A DNA stretch of 39,611 nt from Sulfurimonas sp. (lineage in GTDB: Bacteria; Campylobacterota; Campylobacteria; Campylobacterales; Sulfurimonadaceae): NCBI GenBank assembly GCA_027064045.1, contig JAMOQK010000047.1:1-39611 (forward strand). The letters are read 5' to 3'. A program made the position numbers and the translations under genes. Below, in pieces: positions 18,446 through 27,721 of this stretch (positions are counted from its first letter, which is position 1; the number at the start of each line of letters is the position of its first letter). The notes beneath the pieces are model-generated. The model was given only the letters and a program-made list of their open reading frames with translations, ran no database searches and was not told the DNA's origin.

Positions 18446-18502
18446 AGAAGTTAACCTTATTTTTAATTTACTAATTTTATCTAAATATGGTAATATTTCG
18501 AA

Positions 18503-18676
18503 ATGAAAAGAATTAACTGTAGAAGATGTCAATACTATTTTGTTACTTGGGAAAAAAACAAACCCCACGGTTGTAAAGCTTATGGTTTTAAATCTGCTTC
18601 TATTCCATCACTTGTAGTTTTTCAAAGTAGTGGTAGTGAGTGTTCTATGTTTAAACCGAAGACTTCTGCCAAATAA
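18503..18676 (+). CDS. Small conserved four-cysteine protein
   Basis: 57-residue protein, the only plus-strand gene in the long minus block. It begins MKRINCRRCQYYFVTWEKN and goes on with HGCKAYGFKS; cysteines are at 6, 9, 24 and 47 (C-x2-C, then C and C), which suggests a zinc or Fe-S site. The C-x2-C-x2-Y-x-V-T-W...P-H-G-C-K-A-Y-G-F pattern belongs, to my recollection, to a family of tiny conserved bacterial proteins sometimes mislabelled as uracil-DNA glycosylase; its function is not known to me. It diverges from the dUTPase gene, leaving 57 bases for both promoters, and its last 26 bases overlap the 3' end of the next minus-strand gene. Confidence 0.85.
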   Translation: MKRINCRRCQYYFVTWEKNKPHGCKAYGFKSASIPSLVVFQSSGSECSMFKPKTSAK

Positions 18677-19076
18677 CTTTTTTACCAAAACCAAGCCTAT
18701 TATCTGTCATTTTAAAATAATTTACTTTTATTTGCCAAAGTTTAGGTCTCATTAGCTTGGCATGTGGGAATGTTTTAAAATATAACTTTTTTAATCCATC
18801 ATCTTCTAATTTAAAAAACTTCCCCTTAAATTGAACCCCCTGAATTTTACCAACTGTTTTAGTCTCTAAAACTATATTTCCTGCTATATTTTGATTACTC
18901 AATATATGTTTTATATGTATTGTATCTTCAGAACTCGCTACAATAAAAGATAATTTTTTTTCATCATAAGCATAAAAAAGGCTACAAACACTAAGCTCTC
19001 CAAAAGCTGATGTAGCCAAACTCAGTACATGATGCTTACCTAAAAAGCTGTTTATTCTCCCTAAATCTTTATTCAT
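18651..19076 (-). CDS. YhbP/UPF0306-like protein, PNPOx-type split barrel
   Basis: Probable flavin or heme/cofactor-binding protein of the pyridoxamine-phosphate-oxidase fold; function unproven. IQGVQFKG and DNRLGFGKKVIWQK correspond closely to conserved stretches I recall from E. coli YhbP, and the LGKHHVLSLATSAFGE start is typical. The ATG at 19076 is preferred because similarity begins there; the frame is open to 19115 but that would lie deeper inside the upstream gene, which it already overlaps by 8 bases. About 141 aa. It contains the motif CCACATGCCA read as Pro-His-Ala. Confidence 0.8.
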   Translation of the reverse strand: MNKDLGRINSFLGKHHVLSLATSAFGELSVCSLFYAYDEKKLSFIVASSEDTIHIKHILSNQNIAGNIVLETKTVGKIQGVQFKGKFFKLEDDGLKKLYFKTFPHAKLMRPKLWQIKVNYFKMTDNRLGFGKKVIWQKSSV

Positions 19077-19302
19077 CCACTCTGCCAAAAAGGTACTTCT
19101 CAAGTCCCTCTGCATCTTTTATATCTCTTTTATCAAGCATAAGCTCTGCTAGTTCATCATGTCTTAAAATATCATATATATCTATAGCACTTCTCATATG
19201 ATAATAGCTTTTTATAAAGTCCAACAGTGTTAAAAAATTATCTGTTTTTTTATGTCTAGTTTGCTTATATTCTTTAAATTCATCCCAGTTTATCTTTAGC
19301 AA
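19069..19302 (-). CDS. Small hypothetical protein, charged and helical
   Basis: 77 aa with no signal peptide or TM segment, rich in Asp, Glu, Lys and Tyr. I do not recognise it. A TTG start is supported by AAAGGAG placed 5 bases upstream. It sits 30 bases after dxs and overlaps the YhbP-like gene by 8 bases, which argues that it is a real, co-translated gene. It is predicted cytoplasmic. Confidence 0.65.
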   Translation of the reverse strand: MLKINWDEFKEYKQTRHKKTDNFLTLLDFIKSYYHMRSAIDIYDILRHDELAELMLDKRDIKDAEGLEKYLFGRVDE

Positions 19303-19332
19303 TCCAACTCCTTTAATCCATTTTTCAATTAT

Positions 19333-21153
19333 TTAAAGCAACTCTTTAACTTTATTAGCCAACTGCTGTGGTAAAAGTCCCAAAGATTCCTCTACAAGTT
19401 TTGTATTTCCATGAGTTATAAACTCATCCCCATACTCAAAACTTTTTAATTCAACATCTAAAATCTTTTCATCTGCTAAAAATTCTAAAATAGCACTTCC
19501 AACTCCACCCATCTTTGAACTATCTGAAAAAACAAACCATTTTTTATGTTTTTGAGATAGATTTCTCAACATCTCTTTATCTAATGGTTTTACAAATCTC
19601 AAATCAAGTATGCCCACATCTTCATCTAAACAATTAGCTGTTTCATAAGCACGACCAACACCATTTCCATAACCTATAAACAAAATATCGCTTTTAGTTG
19701 AATGTAGAAGTTGTGATTTTGCCAACTCAAAAGGGATAGATTCTGGCAACTCTGTTTCTCTAAATGAACCTCTAGGGTACCTCAACGAACATGGATGTTG
19801 GTAAGAAGCTGCAAATGCCATAGCTTGATGAAAACTTCTTTCATCTCTTGGAGCAAATAAAGTCATATTAGGTATAGCTCTTAAAAAACTAATATCAAAA
19901 ACACCTTGATGAGTCTCCCCATCTTCACCAACTATCCCTGCCCTATCAAGCGCAAAAACAACTGGTAAATCCATCAAACAAGTATCATGAATAACTTGAT
20001 CATAACCCCTTTGTAGAAATGTAGAGTATATGGTACAAAAAGGTTTAAATCCCTCTTTTGCTAAAGCTGACATACTTGTTACTGCATGTTGCTCTGCAAT
20101 AGCCACATCCCAAAATCTTGTAGGGTATTTTTCCATAAGAGGACTCAAGCCTGTCCCACTTGGCATCGCAGCAGTTACACCCACTATCTTCTCATTATTA
20201 TCAGCCAAATGGAGTAAAGATTCTGTAAAAATTTGTGTTGCACTTTTAGTAGATAATTTTTTTAAACTATGCCCATCACTAAGTTCAAAAGGACCTACTC
20301 CGTGCCATTTTTCCTCCTTACCCTCAGCTATCTCGTAACCTTTACCCTTTATGGTTTGAGTATGGATGATAACAGGTTTACCCAAATCTTTAGCTTTTTG
20401 AAAAATCTCTATAAGATGACTTAAATTGTGTCCATCAACTGGACCTATATAGTTTATCCCCATCTCCTCAAACATCATACCTGGCGTTATAAGCTTAAGA
20501 GACTCCTCCATCCTTTTGGCAATATAGCGTGCACTATCTCCAAAATTATCTACAAAACTCTCAGTGTGCTTTTTAAATTTTTGATAAAACGGAGAAGCCA
20601 TAGCAGAACTTAACATCCTGCTTAATGCTCCTATAGGTTTTGCAATAGACATCTCATTGTCATTTAGTATGATAATCAATGGATATTTCCTATCGCCTAG
20701 TTCATTTAATGCTTCATAAACCATCCCAGCAGTCATACTTCCATCGCCAATTATCACAACAGGAACTCGCTCACCCTGTTCACCTTTAAGTGCTATCGCT
20801 TTTGCCGCACCAACACCCAAAGAGATAGAGGTTGAACTATGTCCAGCTACAAAATAATCATCCTCACTCTCATTAGGTTTTGTGTATCCACAAATCCCAT
20901 TAAATTGACGAAGAGTATCAAACTTCTCCCATCTATCTGTAAGAAGTTTATGTGCATAAGACTGATGAGATACATCAAAAATAAATGGATCTTTTTTAGA
21001 ATCAAAAACTTTATGCATAGCAACAATTAACTCTGTTGCACCAAGAGTTGAACTTAGATGGCCACCATTTTTACTAACAACTCTTAAAATTTCATTTCTA
21101 ATATCACTACAAAGATCTTCCAATTTTTCTATACTATATGATTTTATATTCAT
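19333..21153 (-). CDS. dxs: 1-deoxy-D-xylulose-5-phosphate synthase
   Basis: First enzyme of the MEP isoprenoid pathway; joins pyruvate and glyceraldehyde 3-phosphate using thiamine diphosphate. Transketolase-like domains: GHSSTSISLGVGAA and GDGSMTAGMVYEALN with the following ILNDNEMSI (TPP/Mg site, about 115-180), then FWDVAIAEQHAVT (catalytic Glu, about 370) and the C-terminal domain. 606 aa is usual. It follows fliH by 24 bases; the fliF-fliG-fliH-dxs order is also that of Helicobacter and Campylobacter, so co-transcription with flagellar genes is a lineage feature. Confidence 0.97.
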   Translation of the reverse strand: MNIKSYSIEKLEDLCSDIRNEILRVVSKNGGHLSSTLGATELIVAMHKVFDSKKDPFIFDVSHQSYAHKLLTDRWEKFDTLRQFNGICGYTKPNESEDDYFVAGHSSTSISLGVGAAKAIALKGEQGERVPVVIIGDGSMTAGMVYEALNELGDRKYPLIIILNDNEMSIAKPIGALSRMLSSAMASPFYQKFKKHTESFVDNFGDSARYIAKRMEESLKLITPGMMFEEMGINYIGPVDGHNLSHLIEIFQKAKDLGKPVIIHTQTIKGKGYEIAEGKEEKWHGVGPFELSDGHSLKKLSTKSATQIFTESLLHLADNNEKIVGVTAAMPSGTGLSPLMEKYPTRFWDVAIAEQHAVTSMSALAKEGFKPFCTIYSTFLQRGYDQVIHDTCLMDLPVVFALDRAGIVGEDGETHQGVFDISFLRAIPNMTLFAPRDERSFHQAMAFAASYQHPCSLRYPRGSFRETELPESIPFELAKSQLLHSTKSDILFIGYGNGVGRAYETANCLDEDVGILDLRFVKPLDKEMLRNLSQKHKKWFVFSDSSKMGGVGSAILEFLADEKILDVELKSFEYGDEFITHGNTKLVEESLGLLPQQLANKVKELL

Positions 21154-21177
21154 TAATTTATACTATCCATAACTTAT

Positions 21178-21978
21178 TTATTCATTTAAAGCGGCTTTTT
21201 TTACTCTTTCAAATCTTTTTGAAATTTGCGCATCTATATTTCCTGCATCACTAATAGCGATCACACCACCCTCACTAACAGCACTATCTGATAAAATCTC
21301 AACATGTTCTAAAGAACCAACACTTTTTGAGATAACCCCATGATCTTTTGGATTTACTTTAAGCTTGATTTTTGAAGCACCTTGAAGTTCTTTAATAAGT
21401 TCACTACCTAAAACTTTTGCTATCTCTGAAGAGTTATGACTAAGTTCAACTTGAACAACCTCTTTAGCTATATCTAGTGCTGCATCTATTAACTGAGATT
21501 TGATTTTTTCCAAAGCTTCTTCAAACTCTTTTGCACTTTTTTCCAAGGTTGATACAGAGTTTGAAAACTGATTTAAACCATTTTCATAACTCATTTTAAT
21601 CTCTTTTGTAGCCTCTATTTTACCAGCTTCAACACCCTCTTTATATGCAATCTCTTTCTCTTTTTCTAAATTAGCTTTATACTCTTCCTCTTTAGATTCC
21701 AATTTCATCTGAAGTTTAATAAAATTTGATGACATCTCATCTGTTTTTTTCAGTAACGACTCTATGAGAGAATCTTTAGAACTTTGACTCATAGCACTAG
21801 AATCCACATCACTAGCTCTTGCTTTTGGATGATTATCTTTTGTATATTTTTCCTCTTGAACACCACTATCACCTTTTACAAGAGTTGATGGTTTTCTTGA
21901 CAAAACAGATAAAACTTTAAAATTATATTTATCCACAGAATGAGCTAATATATTATTTTTATCTATTATTGTTGCCAT
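21178..21978 (-). CDS. fliH: Flagellar assembly protein FliH
   Basis: Regulator of the export ATPase FliI and part of its peripheral stalk. 266 aa: a variable N-terminus, a long Glu/Lys-rich coiled coil (about 70-165), and a C-terminal FliH/V-ATPase-E-like domain (AALDIAKEVVQVEL, IKLKVNPKDH, VEILSDSAVSEGGVIA). No membrane segment. It starts 2 bases after the fliG stop, and its neighbours confirm the call. Confidence 0.9.
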   Translation of the reverse strand: MATIIDKNNILAHSVDKYNFKVLSVLSRKPSTLVKGDSGVQEEKYTKDNHPKARASDVDSSAMSQSSKDSLIESLLKKTDEMSSNFIKLQMKLESKEEEYKANLEKEKEIAYKEGVEAGKIEATKEIKMSYENGLNQFSNSVSTLEKSAKEFEEALEKIKSQLIDAALDIAKEVVQVELSHNSSEIAKVLGSELIKELQGASKIKLKVNPKDHGVISKSVGSLEHVEILSDSAVSEGGVIAISDAGNIDAQISKRFERVKKAALNE

Positions 21979-21980
21979 TA

Positions 21981-23006
21981 TCAGTCAATCATCTCTTCTG
22001 TTGAACCCATTTGAATTGTTCCTGCTTCAGCAAGTCCATTTACAATTTCAACAATTTTTCTCTGAGCTTGTTCAACATCTTTCATTTTAACTGCACCAAG
22101 GAATTGCATCTCCTCTTCAAATGCTTCTCTAGCTCTTTCACTCATAGCAGAGAAGAATTTCTCTTTCAACTCTTCAGGTGAAGATTTAAGTGCTAACATC
22201 AGCTCAGCTTTATCAACAGCTTTTAATGTTTCTGTAATTGCAGTTTTATCTAGTGTTACCATATCTTCAAATGTAAACATCATATCTTTGATGAGTGTTG
22301 CCAACTCTTCATCCACTTGTTCAATCTGAGCAAGAGTTGATTTAGAACTTTTAACACCAAGACGGTTAAATACATCCGCAACAGCACGAGGTCCACCAAC
22401 TTCAACTTTATAAGAAGCAAGTGACTCAAGTTTAGATTCAAGGACAGCAGATACTCTTTTAATAACAGAAGGGGAAATATCTCCAAGTTTTGCCATCCTC
22501 ATACTCACTTCTGAGCGTAAATCATCAGGAAAAAACTGTAAAGTATCAGCAGCTTCAGTGGCATCCATATGTGCTAAAATCAAAGCAATAGTTTGTGGAT
22601 GTTCATGTTGAATAAAATCTGAAAGTTGCTGAGGCTTGATTTTTGAAAGATAAGCAAAGTTTTGAGTATCTTGCATACTTTTTGAGAGTTTATCTAAAAC
22701 TTTTTTAGCTTCATCTGAACCAAGAGTTCTATAAAGAAGTTCCCGTGCATACTCCATACCACCAGCAGTAAGATATTGTCCAGACTGAAATATAGCATGA
22801 AATTCTTCTAAAACTGCTGTACCTATTGCCTTATCTAATGTTCTATTCCCCGCTATATATTTTGAAATCTCAGTGATAGCATCAACACTCATATTTGAGA
22901 AAATAGCCGCTGTAGCCTCTTCACCCAACTGAAGCAATAAAACAGATATTTTTTCAGGTAAGTTCATCTCATCAAATGTCGCTTGTTGCGTAGGAGTTAA
23001 TTTCAT
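21981..23006 (-). CDS. fliG: Flagellar motor switch protein FliG
   Basis: Rotor protein that couples the MS ring to the C ring and contacts the stator. 341 aa with the three FliG domains: N-terminal FliF-binding (LPEKISVLLLQLGEE), middle domain with EHPQTIALILAHM (EHPQ about 134-137), and C-terminal torque domain (MFTFEDMVTLD and the charged helix DKAELMLALKSSPEELKEKFFSAMSERA). It lies 3 bases after fliF. Confidence 0.97.
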   Translation of the reverse strand: MKLTPTQQATFDEMNLPEKISVLLLQLGEEATAAIFSNMSVDAITEISKYIAGNRTLDKAIGTAVLEEFHAIFQSGQYLTAGGMEYARELLYRTLGSDEAKKVLDKLSKSMQDTQNFAYLSKIKPQQLSDFIQHEHPQTIALILAHMDATEAADTLQFFPDDLRSEVSMRMAKLGDISPSVIKRVSAVLESKLESLASYKVEVGGPRAVADVFNRLGVKSSKSTLAQIEQVDEELATLIKDMMFTFEDMVTLDKTAITETLKAVDKAELMLALKSSPEELKEKFFSAMSERAREAFEEEMQFLGAVKMKDVEQAQRKIVEIVNGLAEAGTIQMGSTEEMID

Positions 23007-23009
23007 CGC

Positions 23010-24722
23010 TTATCCCTCTTTTTTATTAGATGACATATTAGCTTCCTCTGATAAAAGTGCTTCTAAAAGTGAAGCAATCTCTTCAGGTGCATCTTCTGCC
23101 ATAGCTTTAACTTTTTCAAGTAAAACATCATGTTTGAGTTCATCTTCGTTAAACCCTTCACCAACACCAAGTTGATCTTCAACTTTTTTCCTCATAGCTT
23201 GAACTTTTTCTATCAAGTCTTCCTCTTCTTCATCATCTATCTCTAAAATAGGCTTATCTAAAGTCTCTTCCTCTTTAGATATTTCAAGCATTTTTTCTGC
23301 AAATGGGGAGATGGCTTTTTTGTAAACAATAAGAAGCAAGATAAGAACAAAGAGGTATTTAAAGACACCAGAAAATGGTGCAAGGTAGGTTTCACTAAAT
23401 GAAAGTACTTTAGACACTCCATCTTCAGCTTTAGATATATTATCTCTTTTAAACTGTAAGTTTTTAACACTTATTTTATCACCTCTTGCTTCATCTATAC
23501 CGATAGAACGACTAACTAAAGAGGTCAATGCTTCTAAATCTGCCTGAGCCAATGGTTCATACTCTAGTTCATCAGTAGAAGCTCCATCTTTATCAAGTTT
23601 ATTTTTATACTTTCCATCAACTATAACGGCAGCTGTAATCCTTTTTATACGAGCAAATTGAGATTTTGTGGTTGATACTGTTTTACCAACCTCATAGTTT
23701 GTTGTACCTGTACTTTTTGAATATTTATCAGTTTTTTTATTACTTTTAAGACCTTGAACTGGTCCAATATTACTTACAGTACCTGGTACCCCACCAACTT
23801 GAGAAGGGGTGCTACCCTCCCTTTTTTCCTCACTTGTTTGTTCACTTCTAACAACATTTTCTGGATCATAAACTTCAGAAGTTGAATTTTTGATAGAAAA
23901 ATCATAATCAATAGTTACCTGAGCTACAACCTTTTTATCTCCACCAACAAAAGGGGAAACAACTTGAATAATTTTCTCTTGCTTCTTTTTTTCCTCTTTA
24001 TTTTTGTACTTTTGTTGCACAGATGAAAGTTCACTCATTTGAGCCATCTCATCTTCATCACCAAGTGTTTCTCCATCACTATCTACAATCATAACATCAG
24101 ATGAACTCATTTTAGGTACAGCAGCAGCAACCAGATTTTTAATACCCCTCACCTGTTTCGGTGAAAGTCTTCTTCCATCAACCAATTGAACCATAACAGA
24201 TGCACTTGGAGCTACATTTTTAGCTACAAAAAGTGTCTCTTTTGGTATTGCCAAACTTACACTTGCACTCTCTATTGGAGACAAAGCATTAATTGTACGA
24301 GACAGTTCCCCTTCTAAAGCACGAAGATATTTAATATCTTGGTCAAACTTAGTTGCTCCAAATTCTTGAGTATCAAACAACTCAAAACCAACACCACTAT
24401 CTTTTGGGATACCTTGAGCAGCTATAGCAATTCTTTGTTTATAAACAACATTTCTTGGAACTTTGATAATATTATTATCTTCTATTTGATAAGGTATATT
24501 CTCTTTATCTAGTTGCTCTACCACTTTTGCTGCATCAGATGAACTAAGAGAATCAAAAAGCACAACAAACTTGCTATCTGTATTTTTATTTGCAGTATAT
24601 ACAACTAAAAAAATCAAAAAAGCAACAATACCAACAATAGCAGTAGCTATAATAATACGCTGTTGTTTGGTTAATTTTGCATATAGAACAACAAGCTGAG
24701 AAAAAAGTACTTTAAAATCCAT
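23010..24722 (-). CDS. fliF: Flagellar MS-ring protein FliF
   Basis: Forms the inner-membrane ring of the flagellar basal body. TM helix about 22-42, YscJ-like ring-building motif domains (FVVLFDSLSSSDAAKVVEQL; QRIAIAAQGIPKDSGVGFELFD; EGELSRTINAL), a Ser/Gly/Lys-rich loop, second TM helix about 440-460, and an acidic C-terminal FliG-binding tail (EIASLLEALLSEE). 570 aa. ATG 24722 is chosen; a TTG directly before it (24725) is in frame. It follows hisC by 18 bases. Confidence 0.96.
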   Translation of the reverse strand: MDFKVLFSQLVVLYAKLTKQQRIIIATAIVGIVAFLIFLVVYTANKNTDSKFVVLFDSLSSSDAAKVVEQLDKENIPYQIEDNNIIKVPRNVVYKQRIAIAAQGIPKDSGVGFELFDTQEFGATKFDQDIKYLRALEGELSRTINALSPIESASVSLAIPKETLFVAKNVAPSASVMVQLVDGRRLSPKQVRGIKNLVAAAVPKMSSSDVMIVDSDGETLGDEDEMAQMSELSSVQQKYKNKEEKKKQEKIIQVVSPFVGGDKKVVAQVTIDYDFSIKNSTSEVYDPENVVRSEQTSEEKREGSTPSQVGGVPGTVSNIGPVQGLKSNKKTDKYSKSTGTTNYEVGKTVSTTKSQFARIKRITAAVIVDGKYKNKLDKDGASTDELEYEPLAQADLEALTSLVSRSIGIDEARGDKISVKNLQFKRDNISKAEDGVSKVLSFSETYLAPFSGVFKYLFVLILLLIVYKKAISPFAEKMLEISKEEETLDKPILEIDDEEEEDLIEKVQAMRKKVEDQLGVGEGFNEDELKHDVLLEKVKAMAEDAPEEIASLLEALLSEEANMSSNKKEG

Positions 24723-24740
24723 CAAATTCCCACTATCTAA

Positions 24741-25835
24741 TTATATAAACTCTGAAGCTAGTTCAAAAAAACGACTATTTTGCTCATTTGTGCCAACGGT
24801 AACTCTAATTGCATTCATCCCATAACTACTTAAATCTCTAACTATCATCCCTTTTTGTAAAAGTGAGTTAGAAAGTTGTGTCGAATTTTGATTATTATTC
24901 AAACACAAAGTTATAAAATTTGTATAACTCTCAATTATATCTATTTTTTTCTTTTTTGCGAAATCTTCATAGCGTTTCATCTCTTTGAAATTAAGAGCGA
25001 TACTATTGTTTACAAATTCTTCATCAGACAACGCAACACTTGCAGCTTCTAATGATAATGTTGTGATGTTAAAAGGTGGTCTAAGTTTGTAAAGTTCTTT
25101 GATGATTTTTTCATCTGCCAAACCATAACCAACTCTCATCCCACCAAGACCATAAGCTTTTGAAAATGTACCAAGATATATAACATTTTCATACTTTTGG
25201 ATTAACTCTTTTGGATTTAGACTTTTTGACCCATCTTTAAAAGCAGCATATTCCATATAAGCGCCATCCACGACAACCAAAGTTTCCCCATCTATTTTAT
25301 CTAAGAACTCAAATATTTTATTAACATCCAAGGCATCACCAGTAGGATTATTTGGCGTACAAAGAAAAATAATATCTGGATTTTCTTTTTTATAAAGCAT
25401 ATAAAACTCATCTAAATCATGTTTTTGAGATGAAGTACGGATAATCTCACTTCCCACATGCCGAGCATAGATTTCATACATAGCAAAAGTAACGCTATTT
25501 ATAAGTATTTTTGAATTTTCATCTGCTTTTGCGTGCATCAAAAACTCTATCACTTGATCACTTCCAGAACCTATAATAATATTTTTATTTTCAACTTCAA
25601 ATCTACTACTCAAAGCATCTTTTAATTTTATCATAGAGTCATCAGGATAAAGCGCCATATTTGCTACAATATCTTTAACCGCTTCTTGAACTTTTAGCGA
25701 ACAACCATAAGGGTTTTCATTACTTGCTAGTTTTATAATATCTTTAGGTTCTATTCCAAACTCACGAACCACTAATTCTATTGGCTTTCCAGCTTCATAA
25801 GTTCTCATACTTTGTAATTTTTTATTAAATTTCAT
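24741..25835 (-). CDS. hisC: Histidinol-phosphate aminotransferase
   Basis: PLP enzyme of histidine synthesis; in organisms with this arrangement it may also act on phenylpyruvate, since pheA lies directly upstream (inference). 364 aa. Motifs: [29 protein letters not shown], and the Schiff-base Lys226 in [16 protein letters not shown]; an Arg near the C-terminus in AIRVTVG. Gap to pheA is 3 bases. It contains CACATGCC (plus strand 25455), read in the opposite sense as Arg-His-Val. Confidence 0.94.
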   Translation of the reverse strand: MKFNKKLQSMRTYEAGKPIELVVREFGIEPKDIIKLASNENPYGCSLKVQEAVKDIVANMALYPDDSMIKLKDALSSRFEVENKNIIIGSGSDQVIEFLMHAKADENSKILINSVTFAMYEIYARHVGSEIIRTSSQKHDLDEFYMLYKKENPDIIFLCTPNNPTGDALDVNKIFEFLDKIDGETLVVVDGAYMEYAAFKDGSKSLNPKELIQKYENVIYLGTFSKAYGLGGMRVGYGLADEKIIKELYKLRPPFNITTLSLEAASVALSDEEFVNNSIALNFKEMKRYEDFAKKKKIDIIESYTNFITLCLNNNQNSTQLSNSLLQKGMIVRDLSSYGMNAIRVTVGTNEQNSRFFELASEFI

Positions 25836-25838
25836 CTT

Positions 25839-26921
25839 TTAATCTTCACCTTTTACATAACTTCCAAGCCAAGTTACTTCACCATTATGCTTGGACAATA
25901 CTTTTTGAACTTTTTCATCATCTATATGCCCATAAAAATCTATATAAAACCAGTAACCAAAACCACCTTTATCTTTTGAAGGACGAGACTCTATCTTAGA
26001 CAAATTTATATTTTCATTGTCAAAATCTTGTAAAAAATGAACCAAAGCACCAGCTTCAACAGCATCTTTAAGTCTTACAAGAATAGATGTTTTATCATGT
26101 CCACTAATACCATTTTTAAAATCACTCAAAATGACAAATCTCGTAGCATTATCATAAACATCTTCTATGTTTTCATACAAAACAGGGATACCATAAAGTT
26201 TTGCTGCAATATGGGAACAAATAGCAGCAGAAGTTTCATCTTCACTTGCAAGTATCGCAGCTTTAGCAGTTGACTCAACAGGAATCTGTTCAATATTCAT
26301 AAGCCCATACTCGTTCAAAAACTCTCGACACTCTCCAAAACCTTTATCCTTAGAATAAATCTTTTTTATATCTTTTACATTTTTAGCTTTTGTTGCAAAA
26401 GAGATATGGATAGGCATATAAAGCTCTGAAACTATTTTAACCTGTGCTTTTGCTAAAAGGTCAAGTGTTTCACCAACTACACCATCTCGCGAGTTTTCTA
26501 TCGGAACAACACCAAATTTTGCCCTACCAGCCTCTAACTCCTTAAATACTGCTTCAATAGAATTAAGTGAAACATACTCACTCATAGCACCGAACCTACT
26601 CTCAGCAGCTTGATGTGTAAAAGTACCCTCTGGGCCAAGATATGCAATTTTTTCTGGAAGTTCTAAGTTTCTTGAGACGGCAAAAATTTCTAAAAATATA
26701 GCTTCAATGGCACTTTGATTTAAAAGTCCACCATCTTTTTTACTTATCTGAGTCAATCTTTCAATAATATCTCTTTCTCTTTCAGGTCTATAGATAGCAC
26801 CACCAACATCATTTTTAATCTTACCAACTCTCTCAACAATTGTCATTCTTTCGTTTAAAAGTTTTAATATTTTATCATCAATATTATCTATAGCTACTCT
26901 ACAATCATCTAAAGTTTTCAT
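25839..26921 (-). CDS. pheA: Bifunctional chorismate mutase/prephenate dehydratase
   Basis: Makes phenylpyruvate for phenylalanine synthesis. N-terminal AroQ chorismate mutase (about 1-85: CRVAIDNIDDKILKLLNERM, IYRPERERDIIERL), prephenate dehydratase core (about 93-270: YLGPEGTFTHQAAE, VVPIENSRDGVVGETLDLL, ATRFVIL) and a C-terminal ACT domain for feedback control (KTSILVRLKDAVEAGALVHF, and ESRPSKDKGGFGYWFYIDF, the Phe-binding ESRP motif). 360 aa is typical. It overlaps the HAD gene by 4 bases. Confidence 0.97.
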   Translation of the reverse strand: MKTLDDCRVAIDNIDDKILKLLNERMTIVERVGKIKNDVGGAIYRPERERDIIERLTQISKKDGGLLNQSAIEAIFLEIFAVSRNLELPEKIAYLGPEGTFTHQAAESRFGAMSEYVSLNSIEAVFKELEAGRAKFGVVPIENSRDGVVGETLDLLAKAQVKIVSELYMPIHISFATKAKNVKDIKKIYSKDKGFGECREFLNEYGLMNIEQIPVESTAKAAILASEDETSAAICSHIAAKLYGIPVLYENIEDVYDNATRFVILSDFKNGISGHDKTSILVRLKDAVEAGALVHFLQDFDNENINLSKIESRPSKDKGGFGYWFYIDFYGHIDDEKVQKVLSKHNGEVTWLGSYVKGED

Positions 26922-27718
26922 AATCTTTCCCCTTTATTTTGCAATCTCTTTGAGAATATCTCTTGCATATCCCCATATACAAAATCTGGTTTTAACTCAT
27001 CTTTTAACAAAGGAACTATCTCATTAGCCGTTTTATATTTTCCACTTGTTACAAAAATAGTATCCATACCCAACTCTTTTGCTCCACCTAAATCACCTTT
27101 TACATCATCGCTTATCATCGTTATATCACTAAACTCAGCAGATGATTTTTGAATATTAAGTAATCTTAAAGCTTCTTCATAAAATGTGATACTCGGTTTA
27201 CCAACCACATCATAACTCACACTTGTAGCAAACTCAAGAAGCTTTAAAATTGCTCCAACACCAGGGTATCTTTTGTTGTTTTTAGCGTAGATAGAAGTCT
27301 CGTGCATCCCAACCAAAGATGCACCACTAAGCAAAAATTCTATCATCTGAGCATAATCATCTGAAGTAAAATCTTCTTTAATTGCTACTAAAACAGTTGA
27401 TGGATTTTTGTAATCAAGCACATACCCCATCTCCACTAAGGCATCTAAAAACTCTTTAGCACCATAAGCGGCTACTGCACTTTTTTCTACACGAGATTCT
27501 AAAAGCATCAATGGATCTAAATACTTATCAAAGCTAAAATTAAAACCTATCTCTTGAAGATAATTATAAAAATCTATACTAGCTTTTTTAGTGTTATTGG
27601 TCACTATCATAAATGGAATCTGTTTTTTATTTAATGCCTCAATAAACTCTACAGCACCATTTATAGGTGTTTTGTCACTATCGCTGATAAGAGTTCCTTG
27701 AACATCAATAAAATACAA
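26918..27718 (-). CDS. HAD-superfamily hydrolase (class IIA, NagD-like) with altered motif I
   Basis: Rossmann-fold HAD protein of 266 aa. Motif I reads FIDVQGTL: the nucleophile Asp is present, but the second Asp of the usual D-x-D-G-T is Gln. Motif II is in VTNNTKK, motif III Lys in VGKPSITFYEEAL, motif IV in MISDDVKGDLGGAKELG. The cap lies between motifs II and III, as in NagD/PNPPase-like enzymes. The substrate is unknown. The TTG start is supported by GGAA at the lysA stop just upstream. A HAD gene between lysA and pheA is also found in Campylobacter, suggesting a conserved housekeeping role. Confidence 0.85.
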   Translation of the reverse strand: MYFIDVQGTLISDSDKTPINGAVEFIEALNKKQIPFMIVTNNTKKASIDFYNYLQEIGFNFSFDKYLDPLMLLESRVEKSAVAAYGAKEFLDALVEMGYVLDYKNPSTVLVAIKEDFTSDDYAQMIEFLLSGASLVGMHETSIYAKNNKRYPGVGAILKLLEFATSVSYDVVGKPSITFYEEALRLLNIQKSSAEFSDITMISDDVKGDLGGAKELGMDTIFVTSGKYKTANEIVPLLKDELKPDFVYGDMQEIFSKRLQNKGERL

Positions 27719-27721
27719 TTT

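Noticed and set aside
18446..18568. Upstream extension of the dUTPase frame to 18568
   Set aside because: The added residues do not look like the family and would overlap the start of the plus-strand four-cysteine gene; the ATG at 18445 fits the family start.
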